64,000 nt of DNA from Cristatella mucedo (lineage: Eukaryota > Bryozoa > Phylactolaemata > Cristatellidae), in contig WPIO01000104.1 in NCBI GenBank assembly GCA_009760855.2, forward strand, positions 1,335,001-1,399,000, given 5' to 3'. Positions within the stretch are counted from its first letter, which is position 1. Each line of letters starts with the position of its first letter. Positions 39,020 to 51,539 of the stretch are shown here, one piece after another. The translations under genes and the position numbers were made by a program. The notes under the pieces are model-generated. The model searched no databases and was not told where the DNA came from. It saw only the letters and a program-made list of their open reading frames with translations.

Positions 39020-41180
39020 TCTAGATTAGACAAGCATGGATCAGCTAGAAAGCATAATGCTATGGCCAGCATGCTAAAGCAAACAAGAACACACTCAGCA
39101 AACACTTGTTTGCACAACCACTGACTACTGACAGCATTGAATCATGCGCCACAAGTAAGGGTTGCCGATGTTGTCACTTGACTGCAACCGTGCAGGCCCA
39201 TACCTTGATGCCACCGTCTGCAGCACTCTGCTGTGACAAACTATAACTGTTAGTTTAGGTACGCAAGGGAACAGGTCAGACAAGTCTAAATACATCCGTG
39301 GGTCTCAGTCGATTCATTCGTCTAGGACGACAATCTAAAATGGACTCAAGCAGCATTCCACAGGAGAGCCTTAAATCTTATGGCACTGGTGTTTTTTAAT
39401 CACCCCAGGCACTTTCAATTGTATATCGGTAACAAATAGCTTGGCATAGCCACTTTGAGACCATCAATTGGCCAATACACACCTTTGCTGTGATTAGGAA
39501 AATTTAGGTACTAATGACGATATCCAGACAGTGCAGGCCAATGACATCGACGAATAAGCAGTCGCAGAGAGCCACGACACGATACGAAACAGTAGACGAT
39601 GTAACCTCCTTGCTCCAGTCACATGCCTATCAGCCGGCTACTGCGGCCACAGAAGCTAGTCCAACACGTGCGATACGATGAGGCTCCACGCGAGCTTAAG
39701 CAGTTGGGGTCGTCAAGAAATACAGCTAGCTAGTGAAGCTGCCTTTCTCGTGCAGCAACGGCTTAGAATGTCGAAATATATTTATTGCCCAGCATTCCTA
39801 CGTAGTAGCCTCTGCCAGCAAACGCACCGACAAGTGAGGCCCACAGCACTCTGGATCGGTGGCCATCGACAGCTGCTGCCTACAGATCCGACTTACTTTC
39901 ACCTCTTACGTATTTTGCTATTAGATTTATTAGCGGAATAAGACATTAAGGATATGTCACTACAGATCACTCACTCATCTGCTGCCGGAGGTGCTTAATA
40001 TCGGAAGAACAGAAAAGGAATTGTAAAAGCCTGCCAAGCAGCAGGTTCCAATGCTCATTGTTTCCAGTAAATTTACAAAAACACCGGGGCCATGAGGGTA
40101 GTTATAACTGTATTTTTTTCCATAGCTTGTAAACCTTAGTAATATGAGGCCAGTTGAATTAACAGTCAACCGTATAGCTTTTTTCCATAGCTTGTAGCCT
40201 CAGTAATTTGAGGCCAGCTGAATCAACAGTCCCATTCATATAGTCGCTCGACAGACTTGGCGATTATCTCACCCACTCGAAGTGGGTATTTGAGAATTTC
40301 CAGTTACAAGACTCTAAGCTCCAGCCTGTGTTGTCAAGAAGGAGCGCCTTACCGTCCTTTGGCCAGAATCCCGGGGCAAGTTAGAGGCAGGCTGATTTAA
40401 CAGCCTTGCTCAGAAAGCGTCAGCAGAGCATTGGCAATGCTGGATCAGCTGCCACCTCTTTACCCCTGAGCAATAACCAAGGGACGATGCACTAGTGCAC
40501 AGGAGCGATGGTGGCAGCGATCGACTGCTGCATACCCACACACTGCCACTGTGAAATTAGGGTAGGAAGAATAAGTAACAGTAAAGTAATGCATTTGCAC
40601 AATCAGTCTGAAATATAAAAGTGGTTTATCAATCTCCTTATCACAAGTGCACTCATCTAGAGGCAGACGTGACGGCTGTGGGGCTCTGTACCATTGAAAT
40701 AGACAGGGAGCTAGTCATAAAGACGATAAACAGTACTGGTAGCACGCTGAAGCTGACAGGCTACAAGTAGTCAACAAGGGTTGACAAGTCAGCTGTTAGC
40801 CCCATTGTGCCAGGTGTCAGAGGTCGAGAACTCAACTTGGAGGTACCCTGTTGCCCATCTATATATACACACCATCCCTCGTTGGTGTTCACTGCTATGT
40901 ACGAATTGTAACATGTTTGACCAGTAGATATATCAGGCAGGAGTGATTCATGAACCTTTCTACGGGAGCCCGTCTTGACCATTTAGTCAGCGGTGTACAC
41001 ATGCCCCCCCCGGGTCAAAGGACAAAGAGTAAGGTGCTCGAACTTCACGATTTCACGATGTCGTGGGTTTATAGACTATATACTGATTGCAGCAACAGTA
41101 ATAATACTAATACATTTGATACAGAGACCTAAGAGAATTCAAACTCTTTCAAGGCACTGCCATGAATCATCGAAGTGCAT
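39020..41180. other. Unassigned region
   Basis: No coding or family match seen beyond the tandem duplication at 40.1 kb. A fragment at 40390-40480 (ggctgatttaacagcctt) recalls the SINE1 tail. Confidence 0.4.
40105..40235. repeat. Imperfect tandem duplication of about 66 bp
   Basis: ttttccatagcttgta ... gaggccag(t/c)tgaat(t/c)aacagt occurs twice. Confidence 0.8.
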
Positions 41181-41182
41181 CT

Positions 41183-43130
41183 CTAATCTCCCACTGAGAT
41201 AGGACCTGAACCATTGTAATGCAGTGCCAGTGATGCCCAGGCAAGATATGAGAGGCGCTCAAGAAGGACTTGGCGATCGATAGTATCAAAAGCTGCCGGA
41301 AGGTCGAGCAAATAATAATAATAATAATAATGCACTTGATAAAGCACCCTCAGAGAACTCAATCTCTTTCTAGGCGCTTTACATTTGCTGCAAAGGGAAA
41401 TGCAATTGAATGGTGAGTAAAACAAGCAGAGATACTCTAGCCATGTCTGCATTCCTAAGTACGTCGTTATACACCCAAAGCAATGCTGACCATGTGAAGC
41501 GATTAGCTCTAAAACCAGACTGGAACTTACTAGCAAGGTTGAAGTTCAATATATGAGTTCAGCTGGTCTGCCACGACTGGTTCCAGTGTCTTTGATAGGA
41601 ACGGAAGAGTGGGCGTAAGTTACTCTAGTCTCTTTGTCTACGGTGGCTTTCTTGAGTAGTGGCCTAACTACAGCCTTTTTGAAAGGTTCTGGGACATGAA
41701 CTGAGACTAATGACATATTTATGATGTTAGCTATGCATAGTACCAGGAGATCAATGCATCGTAGAAGCTGGACAGTGGAAATAGGGCCCAAAGGACTAGT
41801 TGTCCTATTTGATTGGGATATTAACTTCAGGACGAGGTCACTAGTGACCTGTTTGGATGTAGACATTGAGGTGCTGCAAGGAATCGAGGGACATCATTCT
41901 AGGGGGGATGATGCCATCACAGGGACAGTCTCCCTAATCTTGTCTATCTTCTGGACAAAGAAGCTAGACAAGCGATGAGCTAGATCATCACAGGCATCAT
42001 CAGGTAAGGAGCTAATCTGGGAGTGGTCGAGGAAATGGTTGATCGACGACATCAGCATTTTCGGATTGTGTATCTGTGATTCAACAATGTTTTTATAGAA
42101 GCTAGACTTGACCTTTGCTAGGATCGATTGATACGACCTACAGTAGTCCTCATGTGGCTGTCGATGGACATTCAGTCCTGATCGTTTGTATGCTTTTTCA
42201 AGCTTACACTTAGTAGACCTAGCTAGTTTAATGTCTGTGGTAAACCACAGACTGTCTGGTCGAGGGTGCACAATGCGCTTAGTCAGAAATGCAAACTCGT
42301 CGAGCATGTCAGCCAGTGACGTGTTGTGGCAATCTAACAATAATGACAGTTCGTAGGAGGGACTGAGCAGCAGAGGCGAGGCAGATATTCTCGCACGGAT
42401 AGCATCGATGTTAAGAGTCTTGAGGTTTCGTGATTTACATGTGATTTTAGAGGAGGATGTGGGCAAACATTGCAGACTGAATAAGGTGAGAAGAATTTGG
42501 TAATAATTAATGATGAAAAAGTGCAGTTGTATGAGAAAATTTGGTCGAGTGTGTGACCCTTGATGTGAGTAGTGCCATGCTCAAGAGCCACAAGAGAAAA
42601 TGAGTCAGTTAGGGCACGAAATTCAGTGCTGAAGGCGTCAGATAAGTTATTAAAATGAATGTCGAAATCTCCCATAATGAGGAAAGGTCGATTTCCTGCA
42701 CGCAGAATCGAAATGAGATCAGAGAAATCTGAGATAAAAGAGGACTTGATACCCACTGGGCGATAGACTACTATCGGTAGCTTTTTATCGGGTGAAATCA
42801 AGACAATAGATTCGACAAACTGCTTCGAGGGTACTGCAAATGGCTCGAAGTCAAATTTTGAGTGCATGATAATGGAAACTCTACCTCTACCAGGTTTGAT
42901 TGATCTAGGGTTGTGAAAGAAAGATAAACCAGCCGGGTAGCATCTTTAATTGTTGGGCAGTTTACCAATTTTAGCCAAGTTTCAGTCAAGGCGAGCATGT
43001 CAAGACTTTTTTCAGAAATAAGGTCTCTTATTACTAAGGGTTTATTGTACATTGAGAGAGAATTCGAAATGCAAGCATTAGGTTGGGCCGCTGGAGTTAT
43101 AGCAGGCCTGATGACCACTAGTTAGAGAGA
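41183..43130 (-). mobile_element. CR1/L2-like LINE (family A): endonuclease and start of RT, degenerate
   Basis: Read on the minus strand from 43118: endonuclease motifs MLALTETWLK, VVYRPVGIKSS, FLIMGDFDIHF and HIKGHTLDQIF; then the linker (LWFTTDIKLARSTKCKLEKA); then RT start (VPEPFKKAVVRPLLKK) and motif A (LLDLPAAFDTIDRQVLLERL at 41290-41220), where the copy stops. Several frameshifts occur, e.g. near 42870 and 42450. This gives the APE-type endonuclease that the 58.7-kb copy lacks. A short family-A tail fragment is inserted at about 41306-41445. Confidence 0.8.
41306..41445 (-). mobile_element. Family A LINE tail fragment inserted into another family A copy
   Basis: Starts with (AAT)n, then gcacttgataaagcaccctc and the rest of the standard reversed family-A 3' end. 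It separates RT motif A from the upstream RT of the 41.2-43.1 kb element. Confidence 0.6.
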
Positions 43131-43242
43131 TTCACAGTGATGCTTGAGGGAGAACATGCTGAGCGGTTCGAGACAATGCTAAAGTTCGGAATACCAAAAG
43201 GTCACTAACGAATAGCACCAGTACATCTATCATGGCAGGCAT

Positions 43243-43395
43243 ATAATATAATAATAATAATAATAATAATGACAAAACATTTGATAAAGCGCCCTCAGAG
43301 AACTCAAATCTTTTTCTAGGCGCTTTACATTTGCTGCAAAGGAATCACGATCGAATGGTTAGTAGTAGCATGCTCACTAGACAACAAGAGCACGC
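43243..43395 (-). mobile_element. Family A LINE tail fragment
   Basis: Reversed: (AAT)n, the stem-like block (gcgccctcagagaactc), then tgctcactagacaacaag. Confidence 0.75.
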
Positions 43396-43833
43396 ACATC
43401 ATCGTGCGAACTGTCTGGTGATAGCACAATCTGCCGGCTCGCTCTTCAACTGTAACGTCAATTGACTGAGCAGACGATCGACGAGGTGCCACAAAATCAG
43501 GCCCAAACAGACATGCGAGATAAGATGCACTGCCAGTGGAAGCAAGCAATACAGACACACTGAAGCAGTACTCAAGAGCCGTGCAGTTTTCAAGCTAGTG
43601 GCTTGGCACCAGAAAGTTTCTGATTGATAAAGTGTCCAAACAATGTGAGCTTACCTGCCACGTCATCAACTCTAGCAGCATCATCAGGGGTGGTAACTCT
43701 GCAAAAAACTCGGCCAAGACAGTCTACAAGGAGAAATGTCACAAGGACTGCAACTGCTTAACGTCGGCAAGATGTTCGCGGTCAGCGCATTTAGCCAGGC
43801 CATGCACGGGCTGCAGCCCTCCGCAGGCACTAC

Positions 43834-44895
43834 CTGCGGTCAGCTTCGGAGTTCCAATCCACGAGGTGACCACTTAGTCCAAGTCCTCAGGCAGACATCC
43901 ACTTAGTGCTACGAGCGTTTCTGCAGCTCGCATATCCCGGAAGTTATCCAGCTGCTTAGAAAGCAGTTCAAGACGTGACCGACAGCTCACATTCCTGTCC
44001 AGCAAATCAAGGTCGCAAGCTGCTTCTGTGAGGCTGCTGATGTATGCAGATGTGTGCTGCACAGACTGGTGCAGCTTTTCGGCCAGACTTTGCATGGCGG
44101 CAGTGCTCTCCTCCAGCTGGTCATAGCAGTCCTTGAGCTTGCTCTCAGAATCATCAAAGGCTTTGATCAGAGCATCCACTGCATTCTTCTTCCTCGTCTT
44201 AGGCTCGTCCAGATGGATAGCACGAGATGATTTGACGTTTTCGACCAGATTCCCGGTCTGCAGTAGCTGAGAAAGACACGCCATTCAAACGCTTAAGCAG
44301 ACGCTGCATGTTCTCTCTTGTGTCCTTCAAGAAAGTTTCGGCTTTCGGTCCTTTCAGATGCTGTGGAGACGGATGACCGGAGACCTCACACTGGCTGGCA
44401 CAGTCGGGGCACTTGGCTCGCTTGCAATCGAAGCACAGCAGATCCAACGGCTTGTGGTGCTGCAGCCTGCAGCACTTCACTCCAGATCGTGATCCGTGTC
44501 AGCTCAACGGTCACGTGACCCTTATTTTATCGGTTATGGCCAGGAAAGCAGGCTGAGCACGAGGATTTCTGGCATTGCATTGCTTGCACCAGACGTCTGT
44601 TGGCTCATCAGGGCTTCCGTCCTCTTCACAGAGGATGCGCTTGTTGGCATTTCTCAGCGTTGTAAAACGTCTTACGAACTCGGCGATAAAACCGTTGCGA
44701 AGAACTGCTGAGCTGATGTCGGTGACTACGTCACAGGCTGTATAACGCACGCTCATTGAGCCCACTGTTGTGGTGGCACGGTCGGTGCAGCCATTGCAGC
44801 AGCTGTGCAGGCAGCACAGCAGCAGAGGCTGCTGTGCAATTTGTTCACAGGCGATGCAAGACAGCAGGAATTCATTTAAAAATATGCTAGCTGAT
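43834..44895 (-). pseudogene. RING / B-box / coiled-coil exon of a TRIM-like gene, degenerate
   Basis: In transcript order the exon shows a RING-like motif (C-x2-C-x11-C-x-H-x2-C-x2-C, positions about 44860-44780), a B-box1-like region around WCKQC (44580), a type-2 B-box (CRLQHHKPLDLLCFDC then CPDC, 44470-44400), a helical coiled coil (44340-43900), and a closing stretch (WIGTPKLTA) before a good donor, CAG|GTAGTG, at 43834. Defects: a frameshift inside B-box1 near 44560, in-frame stops between the B-boxes (44520-44500), a frameshift near 44280, and a TAA at 43876-43874 just before the donor. The last RING cysteine pair has only one cysteine. The 5' side runs straight into a SINE at 44.88 kb and there is no ATG ahead of the RING. 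The donor phase (1) fits the propeller exon at 36.7 kb. Proteins of this design are usually ubiquitin ligases; this copy looks dead. Confidence 0.7.
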
Positions 44896-45045
44896 TAAAC
44901 AGGCTCTTTTTGTATAGCAACAGAAGGGCCTTTACGGCTATCACTACCGCTTGCAGCGGCGATAAAGGATCGCCCACCACAGGATTCAAACCCACGACCA
45001 CGGGATCGAGGTCGTGAAAGCAACCGCCTTACCCACTGAGATCTA
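44876..45045 (-). mobile_element. SINE1 copy abutting the RING exon
   Basis: Reversed: gctagctgattaaacaggct, body, B-box complement ggattcaaacccac; head truncated. It adjoins the first readable RING codons, so it may have removed or displaced the 5' part of that exon. Confidence 0.75.
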
Positions 45046-45469
45046 TTGGTGCCAGTTCATGCATTAGACACTCTTGTACCATGGCTAACCTGAAGAAGGT
45101 ACAATATAATCGAGGCAACAACCGAGCAGCAGCAAAAGGTACGTAAAAGAGGATACTTAAGTCGTAGAGGACAGACCGGTAAAAACTTTAAAGAAGACCT
45201 ACTTAATAACGCCGAGTGGATTGGACTGATTGGACCGGATGCTCTTTCGAGGAATGCCACTTGTTCATACAATGTAACTTGCGACTCTTAATTGGGCAAA
45301 CAGCATCTGGGCTTCATCAGCAGCAGCTAGCTATCTGCTCCGATACAATGCTTCTGCCTCGATACAATGGATACACTCTTATCTGCAGATATTATGGTAG
45401 GATAGAGAAAGACAGCGGAGGCAAGTCAGCGGCTGCTGCCGATACTTAGCGATTCCGATACTTAGCAAC

Positions 45470-46290
45470 GGAGCACGATCGAATCTTTAGTAATGCCATG
45501 CTAAATAAACAACAAGAATAACATGGTTAGTGTCAGCACGGATAAGCACATCCAGGACAAATCACAGGTACCCATTAAATGCTGCGCTAAATAGGTGTTT
45601 TTAATTTCTTTTTAAATATTGTCAAGTCAGGGACATCGTGACGTAATTTGGGAGTTCCAGGCTTTGGGAGCATACAAACTAAATGCAAGGTCTCCGGCTG
45701 ATTTGAAGTTTGTAAGAAGTATAGATAAACAGTTAGATTCCGAAAAAGCGGGTGGTACGCTGCTTAGCCTGGCGGGGCAGTAGATCTGATAGGTAGGCTG
45801 AAGCCAAAGGATAAAGGGTCCTAAAATACCTCGTACAAACCTTAAATCCTTTGGAGACCGTGCATTTAGTTCGTATGCATTTCACTTTGCAGCAAATGTA
45901 AAGCGCCTAATGAGAGATTAAGTTCTCTGAGGGCGCTTTATCAAGTGAATTATTATTATTATTATTATTAAAAGTGAGTGAACAAAAGCTTGAAGTGGAT
46001 GCTTCGCTTGACTGGTAGCCAGTGCAGGGCTTAAGCTGATAATTGATTGACAAATATCACTGCAAGTAATGCCACGAGCTAAATATAAGTTTTAGATTCT
46101 TGGTGCATACTAAAAGCCCGATCGTCTAAAGTTTTCAGCTTAGCGTAAGGAAAGATGAGACGTCAGGTATCCGAGCGGAAGCCGAGGGCTGGGCTGTGTG
46201 AGAGAGATCGCTGAAGGATCAAATCGTGATCAATGGTGTCGAAGGTAGCAGACAGATCTAACAGAGCTAGGCAGTGACGTTCCCGCCGTC
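45470..46290 (-). mobile_element. Family A LINE 3' fragment interrupted by an antiparallel short copy
   Basis: Reversed RT C terminus and 3' end; 46200-46290 encodes RT motif A-like DLSATFDTIDHD on the minus strand, joined directly to C-terminal sequence, so the middle of the RT is missing. A plus-strand short copy sits inside at 45820-45970. Confidence 0.75.
45820..45970 (+). mobile_element. Internally deleted mini-copy of family A LINE
   Basis: Plus-strand remnant of the RT C terminus (ctcgtacaaaccttaaatcc...) fused directly to the terminal 3' block and (TTA)n tail, with the rest of the 3' untranslated region missing. It interrupts the word cctaaaagtgagtg, which is continuous in the 55.9-kb copy. 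Confidence 0.65.
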
Positions 46291-46386
46291 GTTGACTACT
46301 GTACTCCCTTAGAAAAAGAGTGAAAGGACGGCAAGCTGGAGCAGGAGCAGATTCTAATGAATTCCAGGCGGAAGCGAATAGGCCTG

Positions 46387-46602
<216 letters not shown>

Positions 46603-47174
46603 TAAAACGAGACGACTGACAGAGTTCGGTACTGCAGCTTTGATAGTCGATGAGAGACTACGCCTGAAGAGCGCGAGAGTCGAACCTACGGCGACGAACA
46701 GCTAAGTGCAGCTTAAACTGTGCAGGTGTGTTCTGCCGGCTACTCAGTTAGCTGCTCATATCTGGGTTTGCTATAGCGTTCTGCTTTTGGGGTCGGACCA
46801 TCGCTAGCTAAGCAGGCTTATGGTAGCTTATTTTAGTCGGGCTTTGGGAGTTCTCTCGCAGCTAACTCCGTCAGTCCGGTTCGAGCCTCGTAAAGCGCTC
46901 TCGCCGGCGCGTAACAATTACTAGCAGGCCCACAACGAACTGTCGCTTTCGGCACCCAGTTGCGGCCGCGTGTGTTGCAACTGCACTGCTCCGCTGCATC
47001 GCACTGTCCACCGGTAGAGAACCGGGGGGGGGACGAACTCCTGCGAGGTTGCAGGAGTTCGTCCCCACATTCTCTCCCCAAGCATTGACAATCGGCCAGC
47101 GAGTCGTGTGATTGGAGTGAGGATTGACTGTTTATAGTTTAAATAGGCAGCACAGAGCAAGCTTGAAAAGCTCA

Positions 47175-47995
47175 TTATCTAACTTGAAACAATTGTATGA
47201 CCACGTTGTCGCATAAGATGACAGCATTAACTTTCCCAGGCCCCCTTGACAAAGATAAACGTTGATTCGCATGAGTGAAGCTCTTGTGAGAAACGCCTAG
47301 ATATCTTCCGTCCCGCGAGTCGAAAGAATGGATCTCGTTATCATCGAATTTCATAGCGAACACTGCTTGCAGAAAAGCGTTGCTGCCAAGCTGTACGTTG
47401 CAGCTGCTTAGCTCGTGCTGCCACAGTTGTCTCCCTTGGTAGTCGTACGAAGTGAAGAGGCCCAGGAACCTTGCCGGCTCAAGATTTTGCCGCCAGGGTT
47501 TCACTGACACAGCGATCAGGCTGTTCCTCGTCAGAGTTGCGTCAAGTACCAGAGGGGAAGCCAGATAGAAAAGCACTTCGTTTCTCTCAATGTCCATCAG
47601 CAGCAGCCCCTCGAGCGAGGCAGCCGCCATCAGTGCTCCTGAGCAGCTGAGGCTCGATGGCAGGCACGGCAGACGATAGCTGCCATCTACCGTCCACTGA
47701 CGCGCATCGCCGTTACTGCGGCTCAGTATGGTGATGCTTCTCGAGTTTAGACCGAGGACAGCTCTACCATTGGTCCAAGCGTCGACCGAAATGATTAAGA
47801 CCTGATCAGGTTGCGACCAACTGCTGAGCGTCTCGCCACGGAAGTCTAATTCCTTAATGCCAAAGTCTGAATCTATGACAAGGAATGTATGGTCGGCCGT
47901 GAAGGCTATGTCTATAACCTCAATATTCGAACAGAATGTCACGATTGGATTTCCAAAGAGTTTCAGCGACTGCCTTTCACCAGTAGCAGCACCAT
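47175..47995 (-). CDS. Beta-propeller terminal exon, paralogue 2, intact frame
   Basis: Open from a good acceptor (CTTTTCAG at 48003-47996) to the stop, 272 codons plus a stop, entering in phase 1 like its two paralogues. It shows repeated short blocks of the form hydrophobic-strand, turn, strand: VIDIAFTADHTFLVIDSD, GIKELDFRGETLSSW, DARQWTVDGSYRLPCL, GLLLMDIERNEVLFYL, NEIHSFDSRDGRYLGV, GKVNAVILCDNVVIQL. It is the only one of the three copies without a frameshift. No RING/B-box exon was found upstream (48-56 kb), so it is either the 3' part of a gene whose first exon I missed, or an orphan exon. Expected role, by its paralogue, is the substrate-binding end of a TRIM-like protein; that is inference. 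Confidence 0.6.
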
Positions 47996-47999
47996 CTGA

Positions 48000-49250
48000 A
48001 AAGCAGGCGTGATTGAATCTTTAAGGTATAGCCAACACTTTAGCAACTATTGAGGGTAAATGTAGCATCAGTGGCACTGGAACGGGACGCAAAAGTGTCT
48101 AAAGACAATATTCTATTTTTTGCAAATACTTATAGCTATGTGGTAAAGGAGGCTTATTAAGAGCCCTTGAAGTCTACTAAGACGAAGCTGAATACAAACT
48201 CGCACATAATTGGGAGCATTTCTGGAGCATTGAACGCAAGAGTACCAACACCTCGTTATAGTATTGCAGAAGTTTGCACAAGTATCGCGTTTTCTGACCA
48301 TCTGAGATTTCCCGTTGCAAGGATTCAGAACCCCCAAATAAACAAACCTTTAAAAAGAAAATGAAAATACTTCCTGCACGCAACCTCACGAACCGGCCCT
48401 GACCTTAGCTACCAGAATCAACGAAACTTGCCTCTGGTAGCATCGTTGCAACCCTCATTTTTACAACTAAATTTCTGCTCCTAAAAAACTTAATAGACCA
48501 CCCCTAATTGAATTTGCATAGTCCGTAGAGAACTGAAAACACAAAAAAACGGTCATGACAATTCAGAACACCACAGCATTGTCGAAAACCATATGAAGCT
48601 CGAAAATTTAAATCCTAAAAGAACGTGCAGCGAGATGAACAAATACAAGAGTCAAATGCAATCGTTGGCGGAAAAACTATAAGCCGACGAACATCTCTGA
48701 AGTCTAGAATGCTGACGCTAGCACGGTTATTTTTTAAGGGGGAGTACCTCAGCGAACACAGTGTAGATAGAAATTCAGATAGAAATTTAGTTCTATGAGA
48801 AACCGTGCAAATATGGTTTTATTTTGATTTTTATTAAATTAAGCACTTATTTTGAGTGCTGCTCGTCAATTAGAGATAATGGCACAATTTAGCTGAAGTA
48901 TGAATTGCAACCTACTTGAATTCGAATGTGCATTGTACAGATCACTTTCGGTGCCCTCTAACAGTTAGACTCTGCTGAAAAGACGATGGATGGATAAAAA
49001 CTGACAGGGATTAAAAGCAACCTTTGCGTAACTCGGCAAGAGACACGCTTGTTATGAGACATGTCGTAATTGTGCTACAGAAACGAGACCCCAGTGGATA
49101 CGTACGATTCGAAGCTTACGATAGAAAATCAGCTACAATGGAAATCTCTTTTAGCTCTTGGAGTTACTGGCAGCCCAAAATTTCGTCGAAATAAACAAGT
49201 TTCGTCAGAGTCAAGAATTCGAATTTTCCCAATTGCTCTTGTAGGGAAAG
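48000..49250. other. Region upstream of the 47-kb propeller exon, nothing assigned
   Basis: AT-rich. I looked here on the minus strand for a RING/B-box exon and found none. Confidence 0.4.
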
Positions 49251-49254
49251 TTTT

Positions 49255-49480
49255 TTGAATGTCACCGGTCTTCACCCTAAGACGGGTGGTGGAAAGAATG
49301 TGCCACATCAGCGGTTGGAAGATATATTTCGTTGCGTAAGAATGAGGAAAATGGAGATCGATGCAAAGCAAAAGGTTCTGTCGATAATGGTCTCCGAGCA
49401 ATGGAATGAAACAGCTACTTTATTTTCCGCGAAGGGCCTCAGGGTAATAGGCAGCCGAAACTAGTGCAGGTGTTCAGTGG
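49255..49480 (-). mobile_element. Family B LINE remnant (diverged)
   Basis: Reversed, matches the 37.27-37.42 kb segment in words such as ggttctgtcgataatggtct and gaatgaaacagctacttt. Confidence 0.4.
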
Positions 49481-49675
49481 AGTATTTAAAAACACAGCTA
49501 TGGGAAATTTTGGAGTCAGAGTTAGAATTTTCATCCTCTGATCAGCTGGTTGCCGCGGCAGCTTCTTCAGCGAAGCAGAAGACACGTTGCTGAACTACAA
49601 GTATAAATAAAAAAAAAAATTGCAGCAGTATTCATAATTCTGAAAATTCCAAATAGATTTGTCAACACGCAGCTA

Positions 49676-50345
49676 ATAATAATAAAAATAATAATAATGC
49701 ACTTGATAAAGCACCCTCAGAGAACTCAATCTCTTCCTAGGCGCTTTACATTTGCTGTAAAAGGAAACGAAATTGAATGGTGAGTTATATCATGCTTGAT
49801 AAACAACATGAACAACGTGGTTAGGGGTGACATGCACAGGGTCAGCATGCAAATGTAGTCAGTGGCAGCATACACCGTGTCAGCACGAATAAGCACACAA
49901 AGGACGAATCACAGGGACCCACTAAATGCTGTCATAAATAGATGTGTTTTTAAGTTCTTTTTAATATGGTCAAGTCAGGGGATGTTGTGACACAAGTCGG
50001 GAGTGAGTTCCAGGCTTTGGGAGCATACGAACTAAATGCACGGTCTCCAAAGAATTTGGAGTTTGTACGCGGTATTGGTAGACTGTTGGATTCCGAAAAG
50101 CGGGTGGTACGATGCTCGGCCTGCTGGGGGAGTAGATCTGAGAGATAGGCTGGAGCCAAAGAATGAAGTGACCCAAAAGTGAGCGACAAAACTTCGAGGT
50201 CGAAAGCTGAAATGCATTTGCCTTAATGTCCAGCCTAAAAAACTTTTTTTCTGAACTAATAACCTCGTGCATATAAGGACAGAAGAGGTTAACAGTTCTA
50301 ATTGCCACTTGCAGCGAGAAATAGAGTTTCATCCAGCTCAAGACC
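49676..50345 (-). mobile_element. Family A LINE 3' fragment
   Basis: Reversed copy with interrupted (AAT)n tail; coding remnant ends FGDRAFSSYAPKAWNSLPT. The part beyond about 50190 is diverged. Confidence 0.8.
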
Positions 50346-50679
50346 TAAGCCACCTAAATCGTGACAAAAGATGATTGTACCACTGGTCTAAGACCCAGGG
50401 CGAGCATCGACAGAGCCAAAACAAGTAGCAGTCAGCCCCTAAGCGTAGACAGGGATAAAATGCGATGGCAATCTGCAAAATCAGTCGTCAGTATCAACGG
50501 AAAAGTGACCTAGCGCCCTCTGTTGGTGCTTAGCCTACAGGTTAGTTGCTTTCCACATGAAGCCAGTCAATTGTAATGGGTTGTGGTACACTAATAGGTA
50601 TATAGTATTCTTATTTTATTATGTATTATTACATTATTATTTTATTATGGTATTACATATATATATTATATTATAAGAA

Positions 50680-51275
50680 TAATAATAATAATGCATTTGA
50701 TAAAGCGCCCTCAGTAAATTTAATCTCTCTCCAGGCACTTTACATTTGCTGCAAAGGGAAATGCAATTGAATGGTGAGTAATATCATGCTTGATAAACAA
50801 ACAAAATGAATAACATGGTTAGGGGTGACATGCACAGGGTCAGCATGCAAATGTGGTTAGTGGCAGCATACAGAGTGTCAGCACGAATAAGCACACAAAG
50901 GACGAATCACAGGGACCCACTAAATTCTGTCCTAAATCAATGTGTTTTTAAGTTTTTTTTAAATGTTGTCAAGTCAGGGGATGTTGTGACGCAGGTCGTG
51001 AGGGAGTTCCAGGCTCAGGGAGCATACGAACTAAATGCACGGTCTCCAAAGGATTTAAGGTTTGTACGAGGTATCGCTAGGCTGTTGGATTCCGAAAAGC
51101 GGGTGGTACGATGCTTGGCCTGATGGGGGAGTAGATCCGTGAGATAGGCTGGAGTCAAAGTAGGAAGTGACCTAAAAGTGAGCGACAAAACATTGAAGTC
51201 AATCCGTCGCTTGACTGGTAGCCAGTGCAGGTCGGCGAGAAGTAATATGGTGCGGTAATAGGTAAATTCTAAGTG
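50680..51275 (-). mobile_element. Family A LINE 3' fragment
   Basis: Reversed copy with (AAT)n tail and RT C-terminal coding remnant (DLHWLPVKRRIDFNVLSLTF, DRAFSSYAP). Confidence 0.85.
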
Positions 51276-51539
51276 GCTCATTTCTTGTGGCTGTTGGGGC
51301 TCGCCCGTCGCTCTCCGCTGACTCGGTGAGAACCCAACGGGGCCGACCTACTCGGGCCCGCCCCGCGTGGCAGGAAGATTGGGAGTGGGAGTGGTTGACT
51401 AAAGGTCAAAGGTCAGGGACCGGGGGGGGGGGGCGTTATACCATCTTGTGCAGGTAACATCGAGGCGGCAATCTGGGCAGTGGTCTTGACTGGTGCTCAG
51501 AGGCTGGTGGACTGCAACTTTACCTCAGAGAACCAGCGG

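Noticed and set aside
41100-43120. Host gene with endonuclease/RT similarity
   Set aside because: Motif order, repeats of the same 3' end through the window and frameshifts show it is a LINE copy.
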